Below are positions 9,452 to 17,400 of a stretch of DNA of 60,103 bases, in pieces. The notes below the pieces were generated by a model. It saw nothing but the letters and a program-made list of their open reading frames with translations. It was not told where the DNA came from and did no database searches. This DNA is from Winogradskyella sp. UBA3174 (GTDB lineage: Bacteria > Bacteroidota > Bacteroidia > Flavobacteriales > Flavobacteriaceae), in the NCBI RefSeq assembly GCF_002364335.1, contig NZ_DEXW01000071.1:1-60103 (forward strand). The letters run 5' to 3'. A program made the translations under genes and the position numbers. Within the stretch, counting starts at the first letter, position 1. Each line of letters begins with the position of its first letter.

Positions 9452-12400
9452 TTATTTTCCAATATTTATGTTTACATACGTTCTAATCTCCCACTCGCTT
9501 CCATTAGGAAAACCGATAGGGCTTAACGGTGGCACACCAAATTCTGGACCCGCTAATGGTCCAAATCTAGGAGAATTTTGATCTAGAGAACGCCAAGTTC
9601 CTCTTATTCCTATAGTAGTACTTGGTAGAATAAACCAATCTGGTTTTCCCAAAGATGTAGATACATCTAACATTAATTGCATTGGAAATGTTAAGTTAAA
9701 ATCTCTATGATAATCAAAAGGTCCCCAGTCATTTACTTTAACGTGGGTTTCTATTTTCATTTTGTTATATATCATTCTAATGTCACCACCAAAACGCTTA
9801 ATTAATCTATCACTATCACCATTTCCTTGTCCATTACCATAATAAAAATTACCGATAATCCCTAAATCTGGACCTAACTTAGATACCATTCTCGAATGTA
9901 TTTCCCACAAATCTTCAGCAGGTGCTGACTCTGGGAAAGCGAAAAATGTACGATTAGCAAGAAAACCAATGTGTGCATCTTGCGTTGTTGGTAAATGACG
10001 AAAAACAAAACCTAAATTCATTGCGAATTCGGCATCTTCAGATCTATCATTATCCCACTGATACATCCATGTTCCTGGTGTAGGGTCGTAAGTAAATAAT
10101 ATTTCCCCAGCAGTAGTTTCTCTATTACCACCTCTAACAGCGAACGGATCATCTATAACATTACGTAATCTACCAGGTGCATTTACATCATTTGGCATAG
10201 GATCTACCAAAGGTTTTTGATACATAAAATTTGGTGCTATTTGTATGTTCCCAAATGAATATGTAAAACCTGTTAAAAAATTTGACATGTTACCACTTCC
10301 ACTATCTTTTAATCTCCAACCCGTAAATGTTTGGGTAGCGTCAAAGCCACCACCAGCAACAAGACCCATTATCGCAGTTTGTGCATACATATTAAATCTT
10401 CCTCCTTGGTACGTAATTTTGGCTTTCCCTCCCCAATTATCTTTACCAGAAATTTTATCATCAAATACCGTGTAGTTACCAGAACTTCCTGTTACATTTT
10501 GAAATGTAGTACCATTTAGTGGACTACCTCCCCAAATAGCACCTAAAGTAACATCAAATTTACCAATCTCTCTTTCTACTGCTATTGTCGCTCTTTCTGT
10601 AGGAAATGGCGGAATAATACCACTTCGTACTTGATTAGGATCTAAAAATCGACGACCGTTTTCATCTAATTGTATTTCGGTCTCAAGATCTCTGTGATAA
10701 ATACCTGTAACTTCATAATTACCTATTTTACGCTGATATTTTAATAAGGCTGTAGGATTTGCTCCCCACCATAATTGTGGTCCGAATGCTGCTTTTAACC
10801 CTTCTAAATCGCCTTTTCCATCAATTTCTAATCCTAAGATTTCCCCTCCATATATATCTAGGTTAGGCCCATAATTAGCTTCAGGATATAAGCCAAAAAA
10901 GTCACCTTCATATTGCCAATGGTAATGCCCTGTTCTATAAAATCCTCTTAAATCAAAATCTTTAGCGCTCCACTCAAATTCTGCCTGATACACATTTACT
11001 CTATTAACATCACCTAAGATAACATCCCCATTATCTGAGTTCACCGTGACTGGTCTTGACCTATTCTCGTAAAAAATCTCATCAATTGGGTTTTGAGCTA
11101 CATTACCAACAACATTAAAGTTAACCTCTGCTCTAACGTTCGGAGCGGGATTTCCTTCTATACCAATAAAATAAGACTGCATATGATCAAACCCTAATTG
11201 ATTAGGATATACATCTGTTGCGTCTGGATCAGGAGTATCCGGTGTAGTAATTAGACTGCCTCCTGTACTAAACGTTGAAAACCTTGCTGAAAGTTGACTA
11301 ATCCTAATTTTCTCAGAATCATTTCCACTGAGCGCCGCTTTATCTCCTCTTGCTTTTAAGACAGCCTCCATTATTTGGATATTATTAAAGAAATTGTCAA
11401 TAAATTCAGGAGTAACTCCCTGTTCATAAGGATTTAATTTATGTGCTTCTTTTAATGCGTAATACGCTGCTCTTGGATATAGTTCGTATAGACCACGCTC
11501 ATTTGTTGGGCCTTTAGCACAAATACCAAACCACTCTTCATTCATATTATTAACCTCTGGGCCTGCTAAATCTAATTCATAGCCACCATTGGACCAAGAT
11601 GCATTATTATCGTGCAATTCTGCATTTTTTCTATCATCAAACCCATACTTCCACCAACCATCACTAAATTGAAATGTAAATCCCCCAATTGAATTTCCGG
11701 CTTTACCAAGGCCAGCCGCATTTTCGTATATTTCTTTCCAATTGCTAACCATATAATAAGCCTGAGCTTTTTGATCTTCTCTATTATCTTTAGCATTAAA
11801 AGCATCAGCACCAAATTCAGTAAACATTAAAGGCATATCTAACTTATCTTTTACCACATCAAACAGATCTGTAAATGAAGCTCCTCTATAAGTATTCGTT
11901 CCATAGATGTCTATATCCGGACATTCTTCTGCTATAATATCTATAAACAAAACATCACCGTTACACAGAGCAACAGGGTGAGACGAGTCTATTGCCTTCA
12001 TAGCGAGAGCCGCTTCATTCATTAATTTATACATGGGACGGCCACGCTTTTCACCAATAAACTTCTTTTCTTCATCATCATCTGGAAAATCTTCTGTTTC
12101 TGAACCTTGCCAGAAAAGTCCATAATTATTTTCATTTCCTAATAAATACATAAGAAGCCCTGGTGTATCTTTATACTCATTAGCAAGGTTAGCAACTTCA
12201 CTCATTAGAAATTCCCTTGTCACAGCATCATCGTAAAGAGTTACTGGTGTCCATACACCTTCTAAGGTTAAACCATACCTACCGAAAGAATGATTAAGCA
12301 TAGTATATATACCATAATTCTCATAAATATATCTAATCCATCTCGCAGGTACACCTGTGTATTGACGAATGACATTAACTCCCATGTTTTTGAGCAGAGG

Positions 12401-12637
12401 CATTTCCATATCTAATCCTGCTTTGATAATGTCATCTGACTTATCCCAAAATCGAGCATCAATAGTGTTTGTGCCAATAGGGATATAATCCCAATTGACT
12501 CCATTGATAATAAAGTCTTTGCCATTAACTATTAGCTTCATTCCATCACTATTATTTTCAACTGAAACTCTAGTCGATTGGCAAAAGGATGGAATAACAG
12601 CTAACATAAATATTAGCCTTAGGAGGTTGTCTCTCAT
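9452..12637 (-). CDS. Clan GH-A glycosidase fused to an outer-membrane beta-barrel
   Basis: 1061 aa with a type I signal peptide (MRDNLLRLIFMLAVIPSFCQ). Residues about 30-420 form a GH2/GH5/GH72-like TIM barrel: LIVNGKDFIINGVNWD opens it, LLGNENNYG carries the likely acid/base Glu169, IYGTNTYRGASF precedes the likely nucleophile Glu274 in MFTEFGADAF. Residues about 480-1061 are different: long runs of alternating polar and hydrophobic/aromatic residues with Gly/Asn-rich turns, ending EWEIRTYVNINIGK, as expected of a porin-like outer-membrane barrel. The combination is unusual. It is the first gene of the second PUL unit, behind its own operator-like module. Inference: a beta-glucan-active enzyme tethered to, or placed under, its own pore. 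The exact GH family and orientation cannot be decided from sequence alone. Confidence 0.75.
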   Translation of the reverse strand: MRDNLLRLIFMLAVIPSFCQSTRVSVENNSDGMKLIVNGKDFIINGVNWDYIPIGTNTIDARFWDKSDDIIKAGLDMEMPLLKNMGVNVIRQYTGVPARWIRYIYENYGIYTMLNHSFGRYGLTLEGVWTPVTLYDDAVTREFLMSEVANLANEYKDTPGLLMYLLGNENNYGLFWQGSETEDFPDDDEEKKFIGEKRGRPMYKLMNEAALAMKAIDSSHPVALCNGDVLFIDIIAEECPDIDIYGTNTYRGASFTDLFDVVKDKLDMPLMFTEFGADAFNAKDNREDQKAQAYYMVSNWKEIYENAAGLGKAGNSIGGFTFQFSDGWWKYGFDDRKNAELHDNNASWSNGGYELDLAGPEVNNMNEEWFGICAKGPTNERGLYELYPRAAYYALKEAHKLNPYEQGVTPEFIDNFFNNIQIMEAVLKARGDKAALSGNDSEKIRISQLSARFSTFSTGGSLITTPDTPDPDATDVYPNQLGFDHMQSYFIGIEGNPAPNVRAEVNFNVVGNVAQNPIDEIFYENRSRPVTVNSDNGDVILGDVNRVNVYQAEFEWSAKDFDLRGFYRTGHYHWQYEGDFFGLYPEANYGPNLDIYGGEILGLEIDGKGDLEGLKAAFGPQLWWGANPTALLKYQRKIGNYEVTGIYHRDLETEIQLDENGRRFLDPNQVRSGIIPPFPTERATIAVEREIGKFDVTLGAIWGGSPLNGTTFQNVTGSSGNYTVFDDKISGKDNWGGKAKITYQGGRFNMYAQTAIMGLVAGGGFDATQTFTGWRLKDSGSGNMSNFLTGFTYSFGNIQIAPNFMYQKPLVDPMPNDVNAPGRLRNVIDDPFAVRGGNRETTAGEILFTYDPTPGTWMYQWDNDRSEDAEFAMNLGFVFRHLPTTQDAHIGFLANRTFFAFPESAPAEDLWEIHSRMVSKLGPDLGIIGNFYYGNGQGNGDSDRLIKRFGGDIRMIYNKMKIETHVKVNDWGPFDYHRDFNLTFPMQLMLDVSTSLGKPDWFILPSTTIGIRGTWRSLDQNSPRFGPLAGPEFGVPPLSPIGFPNGSEWEIRTYVNINIGK

Positions 12638-12716
12638 AATCTTATTTTTTAGTTTGGTTTGATCGTATCAAAATGCAATTACTAACTCTGTGTTAAATTT
12701 AATATTTTATTTTATT

Positions 12717-12753
12717 GAAAGTTTAAAAACACCCATACAAAATACATACAACA
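12717..12753 (-). promoter_or_regulatory. Candidate PUL operator/promoter, unit 2
   Basis: On the minus strand this reads TTGTAT-N5-TTGTATGG, 8 bases, then AAACTTTC. The 21-bp core (12733-12753) matches the block before susC at 19 of 21 positions, and the TTTC box falls at exactly the same distance in both. The position about 80-115 bp before the start codon suits a regulator site overlapping the -33 region of a Bacteroidota promoter (-7 consensus TAnnTTTG). Regulator identity is inferred from the neighbouring HTH regulator gene. Confidence 0.5.
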
Positions 12754-12896
12754 CGTTGTTTTTAGACGTAAATGGACGAAAATTAGACGAAATCCAATCT
12801 ATTTATCAGCAAAAACGATACATAACGACCAACACTAGTAATCTTTGCAGCAACTAAAAATAGGCTAAGAAGTATCATTTAAAGCTAACTAATTAC

Positions 12897-12934
12897 AAAA
12901 AAAAAGGCTTAACCTTTAAAAAAAGTTTAAGCCT
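12897..12934 (-). terminator. Rho-independent terminator after the first PUL unit
   Basis: Arms AGGCTTAA (12905-12912) and TTAAGCCT (12927-12934) form a stem which, on the minus strand, is followed by about nine T residues. It starts 22 bp after the stop codon of the 303-aa lipoprotein gene, so the susCD unit should end here. Confidence 0.8.
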
Positions 12935-12955
12935 AATTCTTAAAAAATTAGTTTG

Positions 12956-13867
12956 TTATTCTGCTATTAAGATAAAACCCCAATCAAAATCACCGTTCCC
13001 ATCAGTTGATCTTAAGGTCATCTCATTTACAGTTCTACTTTCGATTTTATAGGTGTGATCACCACCAATATAGTAACCAAAAAATGCTAAACCTGTTAGA
13101 TTTATTGTTTCTACACCTCCTGGTGCTGTAATAAACCACTGCTCTGAAAAATCGTCATAAGGATAGTTCAAAATATCAGCACCATCAGCAGTACCAACTC
13201 CTGACCCATTTAATTCATCTATTAAAACTTCACGACCAAAAACAGTTCCGCTTATATCTGCGACTGGATCGTCGTTAGTGCCATCTGTTACTAATGTAAA
13301 TGTTCCGTCTGTATTAAATATATAACGATCATCATACATTCCAACTCCAACTTTATCGTTAGCACCCGCAGCAAAAAATCCATTAAGATCACCACCAATA
13401 GCACCTAAACCAAAATGACCTCCTTGTTCACTTTTTACTCTCCATGTTCTAGAACTATCACTAGTAAGCATAGTAATTAAATCTACTGGTGGTTCGTATA
13501 AAGAAATCACATCAATATCAATAGTTTGTGAAGACGAAGCTCCACCAGTACCAAATGCAATCACGGTTACAGAATAGGTATTTAGACCTAAATTAGCAAA
13601 ACTATATGTTTTAACACCTGAGGGTGCAATAGTCGCATTTCCATTGTATACAAATTGATACGATATGGCATTATTAGCTGTGGCAATAAAGTTAACTACA
13701 CCACTACCATCCCCATTAGGATTAGCAGTATCTGCGCCAACAATATCAACACTAATTTGAATATTTGTAGGGGCGTTTACCTCTCCAAATTCTGCATCAT
13801 CCTCCTGACAACTCGTAACGAAGATTACTGCCAAAAAGCTCAATATTATAAACTTGAAATTTTTCAT
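12956..13867 (-). CDS. PUL lipoprotein, candidate surface glycan-binding protein
   Basis: 303-aa lipoprotein (Cys20, VTSC, followed by QEDDAE, acidic as in surface lipoproteins). Residues about 31-120 look like a PKD/Ig-like domain (YSFANLGLNTYSVTVIAFG). Residues about 125-303 form a separate beta-rich domain starting LITMLTSDSSRTWRVKSEQ with many Gly and aromatic residues (GGHFGLGAIGG, GLAFFGYYIGG). I do not recognise a catalytic motif. It is the fourth and last gene of the susC-susD unit, the usual place for SusE/SusF-like or SGBP genes, and is followed by a terminator. Binding of beta-glucan is inferred only from position and architecture. Confidence 0.65.
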   Translation of the reverse strand: MKNFKFIILSFLAVIFVTSCQEDDAEFGEVNAPTNIQISVDIVGADTANPNGDGSGVVNFIATANNAISYQFVYNGNATIAPSGVKTYSFANLGLNTYSVTVIAFGTGGASSSQTIDIDVISLYEPPVDLITMLTSDSSRTWRVKSEQGGHFGLGAIGGDLNGFFAAGANDKVGVGMYDDRYIFNTDGTFTLVTDGTNDDPVADISGTVFGREVLIDELNGSGVGTADGADILNYPYDDFSEQWFITAPGGVETINLTGLAFFGYYIGGDHTYKIESRTVNEMTLRSTDGNGDFDWGFILIAE

Positions 13868-13898
13868 ATTAATTATTTTAATATTTTATTGTCTTAGT

Positions 13899-15917
13899 CT
13901 AATTTGTTAATTCAAATTCATCATAATAATAATCTGAATCGTCACCCGGGTTTCCGAAATCAAAGAATATAACTACTCTTACATAGTCCGCTGTAGGTGC
14001 GGCAGAGAAATCATAAACTAACGTCTCCCAAGCACCAGCAACAGTAGAATTTAAATCTACCTCATGCGTTATACTTGCATCAGCATTCTCTAACTTAAGC
14101 TTCACCTGAGCACCAGCAATCGGTGACCATGTCTTAACGCTTATATTAGCATAAGCCGTTAAATCTAAAGCTGTATCTACTTCATAGAATGAACCTGCCC
14201 AAACCTCAGAACCAGAGGTCTTAGTTAATCTTGCAACATTGGTAGTTGTATTTGCGCCTGTAGCATCTGGATTGGCAATAACTTCTACATCTGCTATATT
14301 ACCAAAAACTGTAAATGTCGGCACATCACCTTCAAAATCTTGAAATTCTAACGAGGAAGCACCGTTCTCATTTACAAGTTCTATCTCATCATAGTAATAC
14401 ACTGAGTCATCACCTGCATTCCCAAAGTCAAAGAAAATTACGATTCTCGTGTAGTCAGCAATTGGTGCTGTACTAAAGTCATATAATAAGTCTTCCCACT
14501 GATTTGCTACTGTTGTATTTAAATCAATTTCTGTAGTAATACTTGCGTCAGCATTCTCTAACTTAAGTTTTACCTGTGCCCCAATTACTGGAGACCAAGT
14601 TTTAACATTTATTTTACCATAAGCTGCCAAATCAAAAGGTGCAGGTGTTTCAAAAAACGACCCTGCCCAAACCTCAGAACCTGCAGATTTTGTCAATTTC
14701 GCAACCGTATTAGTTGTATTGACCCCTGTTTGATCAGGGTTAGCAATAACTTCTATATCTGCAATGTTACCAAATGTTGTAAACGTAGGTTGGGCACCTT
14801 CAAAATCTTGAAGCATTTCTGTTGTTGTTACACCAGCAAACGCTTGCGTTATATCATCAATATAAAAGGTCCAATCTGCACTTCCATCACCGACTGTTCC
14901 AAAATCAAAGAATAAAACAATTTTCTGAAATTCTTGAGTTGTATCAATATCAGAAAAATCTACTGACACCTCTTCCCAAGCACTGTTACCTGATAAGGTT
15001 ACTGTCTTTTCAATAAAAATTCCGGCATCAGAAATATTTTCAAGTTTCATCAACATTGTACCACTTGGCCTTGGAGACCAAACATTTAATGTTATAAGCT
15101 TTTGGACAGAGAAATCAATAGGTTCAGACACCTCAATAACATTACCTGCCCAAACTTGAGGACCGTCTTTCACTATTCTTGCCACAGTAGCCGATGGATT
15201 ACCGCCAGTATCAGGATTAGCAATAATAGCACCAGATGCACCGCCAAAACCAACAAAGGTTGTTGAGTCAAAAGCTTCAAAATCAATTGGTAATTCTGTT
15301 GGAGCAGAGACTGTAATAGTCTGCAACCCTTCGAGAGTTTCGATACCACCACTTAATGCTTCCACTTTTATAGTGTAATCCCCAACCAACGGATATATAT
15401 TACTTACCGTTTCACCTAAAGCCATTGGAGTTGGTAACTCATCTGGATCGGATGTGTCAAAATATACTAAAAATGATGCTGCATAATCTGCAGTTGCTGA
15501 TACATTTAATTTAAAAACATTAGATGCATCTATATCTGCAGTAATAGCTAAATTCTCTGGTGTTCTAAAAGAGACCATTAACTGTTGATCTGCTTGAGTC
15601 ATTAGACCATTAATACTTGTCGCAGTAACGCTTACTGTATAAGTTCCCTCAGCATAAACATTATCTACACTTTGACCAACTTCTAAATCTACTGACTGAT
15701 TAGAACCATCACCAAAAAACACTTCAAATTGTGTCGCACCAACTGCGTTAGGCGTAATAGTCACTAAACCTGAATTATCTTGGACTATACTAAATTGCAT
15801 AGCCAATTCACTTGGGGCATCTACGTTATCTAAAAACTGAGTACTACGTTCGTCTTCTTCGCAACCTAAAAAAGCTATAAGAAAAAAACTTGCTATAATT
15901 AATTTTATATTTTTCAT
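13899..15917 (-). CDS. Surface glycan-binding lipoprotein: 2 PKD-like domains + 3 tandem CBM-like modules
   Basis: 672-aa lipoprotein (Cys19, FLGC, then EEDE, a surface-export type acidic run). Two PKD-like domains (about 34-118 and 119-205) are followed by three tandem beta-sandwich modules at about 210-360, 369-516 and 525-672. Each module has a DFE/FEAF opening, IANPD, EVWAG or QVWAG, KTWSP or NVWSP, LKLENADASI or similar, and a closing FFDFG...YYYDE strand. Modules 2 and 3 are far more alike than either is to module 1, suggesting a recent duplication. It lies 12 bp after susD. The conserved Trp and acidic residues suggest carbohydrate binding; the role would be avid capture of long glucan chains beside SusCD. 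Confidence 0.78.
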   Translation of the reverse strand: MKNIKLIIASFFLIAFLGCEEDERSTQFLDNVDAPSELAMQFSIVQDNSGLVTITPNAVGATQFEVFFGDGSNQSVDLEVGQSVDNVYAEGTYTVSVTATSINGLMTQADQQLMVSFRTPENLAITADIDASNVFKLNVSATADYAASFLVYFDTSDPDELPTPMALGETVSNIYPLVGDYTIKVEALSGGIETLEGLQTITVSAPTELPIDFEAFDSTTFVGFGGASGAIIANPDTGGNPSATVARIVKDGPQVWAGNVIEVSEPIDFSVQKLITLNVWSPRPSGTMLMKLENISDAGIFIEKTVTLSGNSAWEEVSVDFSDIDTTQEFQKIVLFFDFGTVGDGSADWTFYIDDITQAFAGVTTTEMLQDFEGAQPTFTTFGNIADIEVIANPDQTGVNTTNTVAKLTKSAGSEVWAGSFFETPAPFDLAAYGKINVKTWSPVIGAQVKLKLENADASITTEIDLNTTVANQWEDLLYDFSTAPIADYTRIVIFFDFGNAGDDSVYYYDEIELVNENGASSLEFQDFEGDVPTFTVFGNIADVEVIANPDATGANTTTNVARLTKTSGSEVWAGSFYEVDTALDLTAYANISVKTWSPIAGAQVKLKLENADASITHEVDLNSTVAGAWETLVYDFSAAPTADYVRVVIFFDFGNPGDDSDYYYDEFELTN
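13902..15290 (-). repeat. Three tandem in-frame module repeats
   Basis: The segments 14838-15290, 14370-14813 and 13902-14345 encode three copies of one roughly 150-residue module. Copies 2 and 3 share long identical peptide stretches (for example AQVKLKLENADASIT) and the same phrase around IANPD and SEVWAGSF. Copy 1 is clearly related but diverged. Confidence 0.8.
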
Positions 15918-15929
15918 TTCTATGTTTTT

Positions 15930-17393
15930 TTAATATCCTGGATTTTGTGCCCATTGGTTTCCTGCTAGTTGTATCTCTATTAAAGGAATAGGGAATAACT
16001 CATGCTTACCTGATTGAAAACCATCTATTTCTGAAGCAGCTCTTCCGGTTCTAACTAAATCGAAAAAATGATGACCCTCTCCTACTAGTTCAACGCGTCT
16101 TTCATGATATATAGCATCAGTTAATGCTGCACCTGTAGCTGACACATTGTTAGCTGTGTTACCAAAAGCACGCTCTCTAACTCTATTTAAGTACATTTCT
16201 GCTCGTGTATCACTTACACCACCTCTATTTAAAGCTTCCGCTGCCATAAGTAAGACATCTGCAAAACGTATGGCTCTGTAATTATTTGGATTTGTAAGGT
16301 TAGCGTCTCCTGTATTTAAATCTCCTTGTCTAGAAATATACTTTCTATTAAAATAGCCCGTGTGCTCGTTTCCTGTACCAAAAGTAGCACCTGTATCTGC
16401 AGCCCAAGCTTCGATATCTAAAATAGCCGTTTGAAATCTGTTGTCTCCGTCTTCAAATTCATCTACGACTTCTTGAGTCGGAACATTGAAACTAAATCCA
16501 GATTCAAATAATGGTCCATTATAATTTCTAATACCGTTAAAACCTACCGCTACATTTCCTTCGCTACATTGTAAACAACCAAAACCTGCTCCTTCTAAAT
16601 CTGTGTATTGCACTTCGAATACTGACTCTATATTATTTTCATTATCATTTTCGAACATGGTGCTGTAATCTACTAATAAATCATGCGGTCCGTTATCTAT
16701 TAGATTTTCAAGAACTACTCCTGCTTCAGTAAATTTATCTTGATATAAGTAAACTTTACCTAATAACGCTTCTGCAGCACCTTTTGTAACTCTACCATTT
16801 TGAGATTGTGTATAGGGTAAATTATCAGCAGCATACATTAAATCTTGTTCCATGAGTGCGTAGATTTCTGCTTTCGGTGTTCTACCAATTGAAAACTGAT
16901 CGCCGAACTGTAATCTTCGGTCTACTGCGAAAGGGACATCTCCAAACCACTTTACAAGTTCAAAATTATAATACGCTCGTAAAAACCTTGTTTGTGCTAT
17001 AACAGCTTCTTTGCCTGGGAAATCTGTTTTATTTTGAAACTCCATTATGTAATTAGCACGATTTACACCTGCATACATCCATTGCCAAATATTTCTGACT
17101 TGCTCGTTAATCGTTGTATGTATCATATCATCAACTTCTTGAATTCCAGGGACGTCGTTTGCATTCTCACCTCCTGCTAAAGTATTATCTGATGCTATTT
17201 CTCCTAACATTACATTAAGGTAGCTAGACTGTAATAAATCATAAGCTGCAATTAAAGCCTGTTGATAATCTGATTCTGAATTAAAGTAGTCTTCAGAGTT
17301 CTCGTTGTTTGACTGAACATCTATAAAATCGTCACTGCACGAAGCCATGACAATCAATGCTATAAAAATATATTTGATTTTGAAATTTTTCAT
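15930..17393 (-). CDS. susD: SusD/RagB-family nutrient-binding outer-membrane lipoprotein
   Basis: 487 aa, lipoprotein signal with Cys19 (MASC) followed by SDDF, a surface-export type acidic run. SusD landmarks: YQQALIAAYDLLQSSY, a TPR-like stretch RFLRAYYNFELVKWFGDVP, ADNLPYTQSQNGRVTKGAAEALLGKVYLYQ, IRFADVLLMAAEALNR and the C-terminal ERRVELVGEGHHFFDLVRTG. It caps the SusC transporter on the outside and binds the oligosaccharide before import. It starts 7 bp after the susC stop codon, as expected for a co-transcribed pair. Substrate (beta-1,3-glucan) is inferred from the hydrolases in the locus. Confidence 0.97.
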   Translation of the reverse strand: MKNFKIKYIFIALIVMASCSDDFIDVQSNNENSEDYFNSESDYQQALIAAYDLLQSSYLNVMLGEIASDNTLAGGENANDVPGIQEVDDMIHTTINEQVRNIWQWMYAGVNRANYIMEFQNKTDFPGKEAVIAQTRFLRAYYNFELVKWFGDVPFAVDRRLQFGDQFSIGRTPKAEIYALMEQDLMYAADNLPYTQSQNGRVTKGAAEALLGKVYLYQDKFTEAGVVLENLIDNGPHDLLVDYSTMFENDNENNIESVFEVQYTDLEGAGFGCLQCSEGNVAVGFNGIRNYNGPLFESGFSFNVPTQEVVDEFEDGDNRFQTAILDIEAWAADTGATFGTGNEHTGYFNRKYISRQGDLNTGDANLTNPNNYRAIRFADVLLMAAEALNRGGVSDTRAEMYLNRVRERAFGNTANNVSATGAALTDAIYHERRVELVGEGHHFFDLVRTGRAASEIDGFQSGKHELFPIPLIEIQLAGNQWAQNPGY

Positions 17394-17400
17394 GTTCTAA

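Larger units (their letters stand above)
12638..12955. other. Intergenic promoter/terminator region dividing the PUL
   Basis: This 318-bp gap holds no gene. Reading in the direction of transcription (minus) it contains a strong terminator (12897-12934) for the upstream lipoprotein gene, about 140 bp of AT-rich sequence, the operator-like TTGTAT module (12717-12753) and an untranslated leader of about 80 bp before the glycosidase-barrel gene. Confidence 0.75.
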
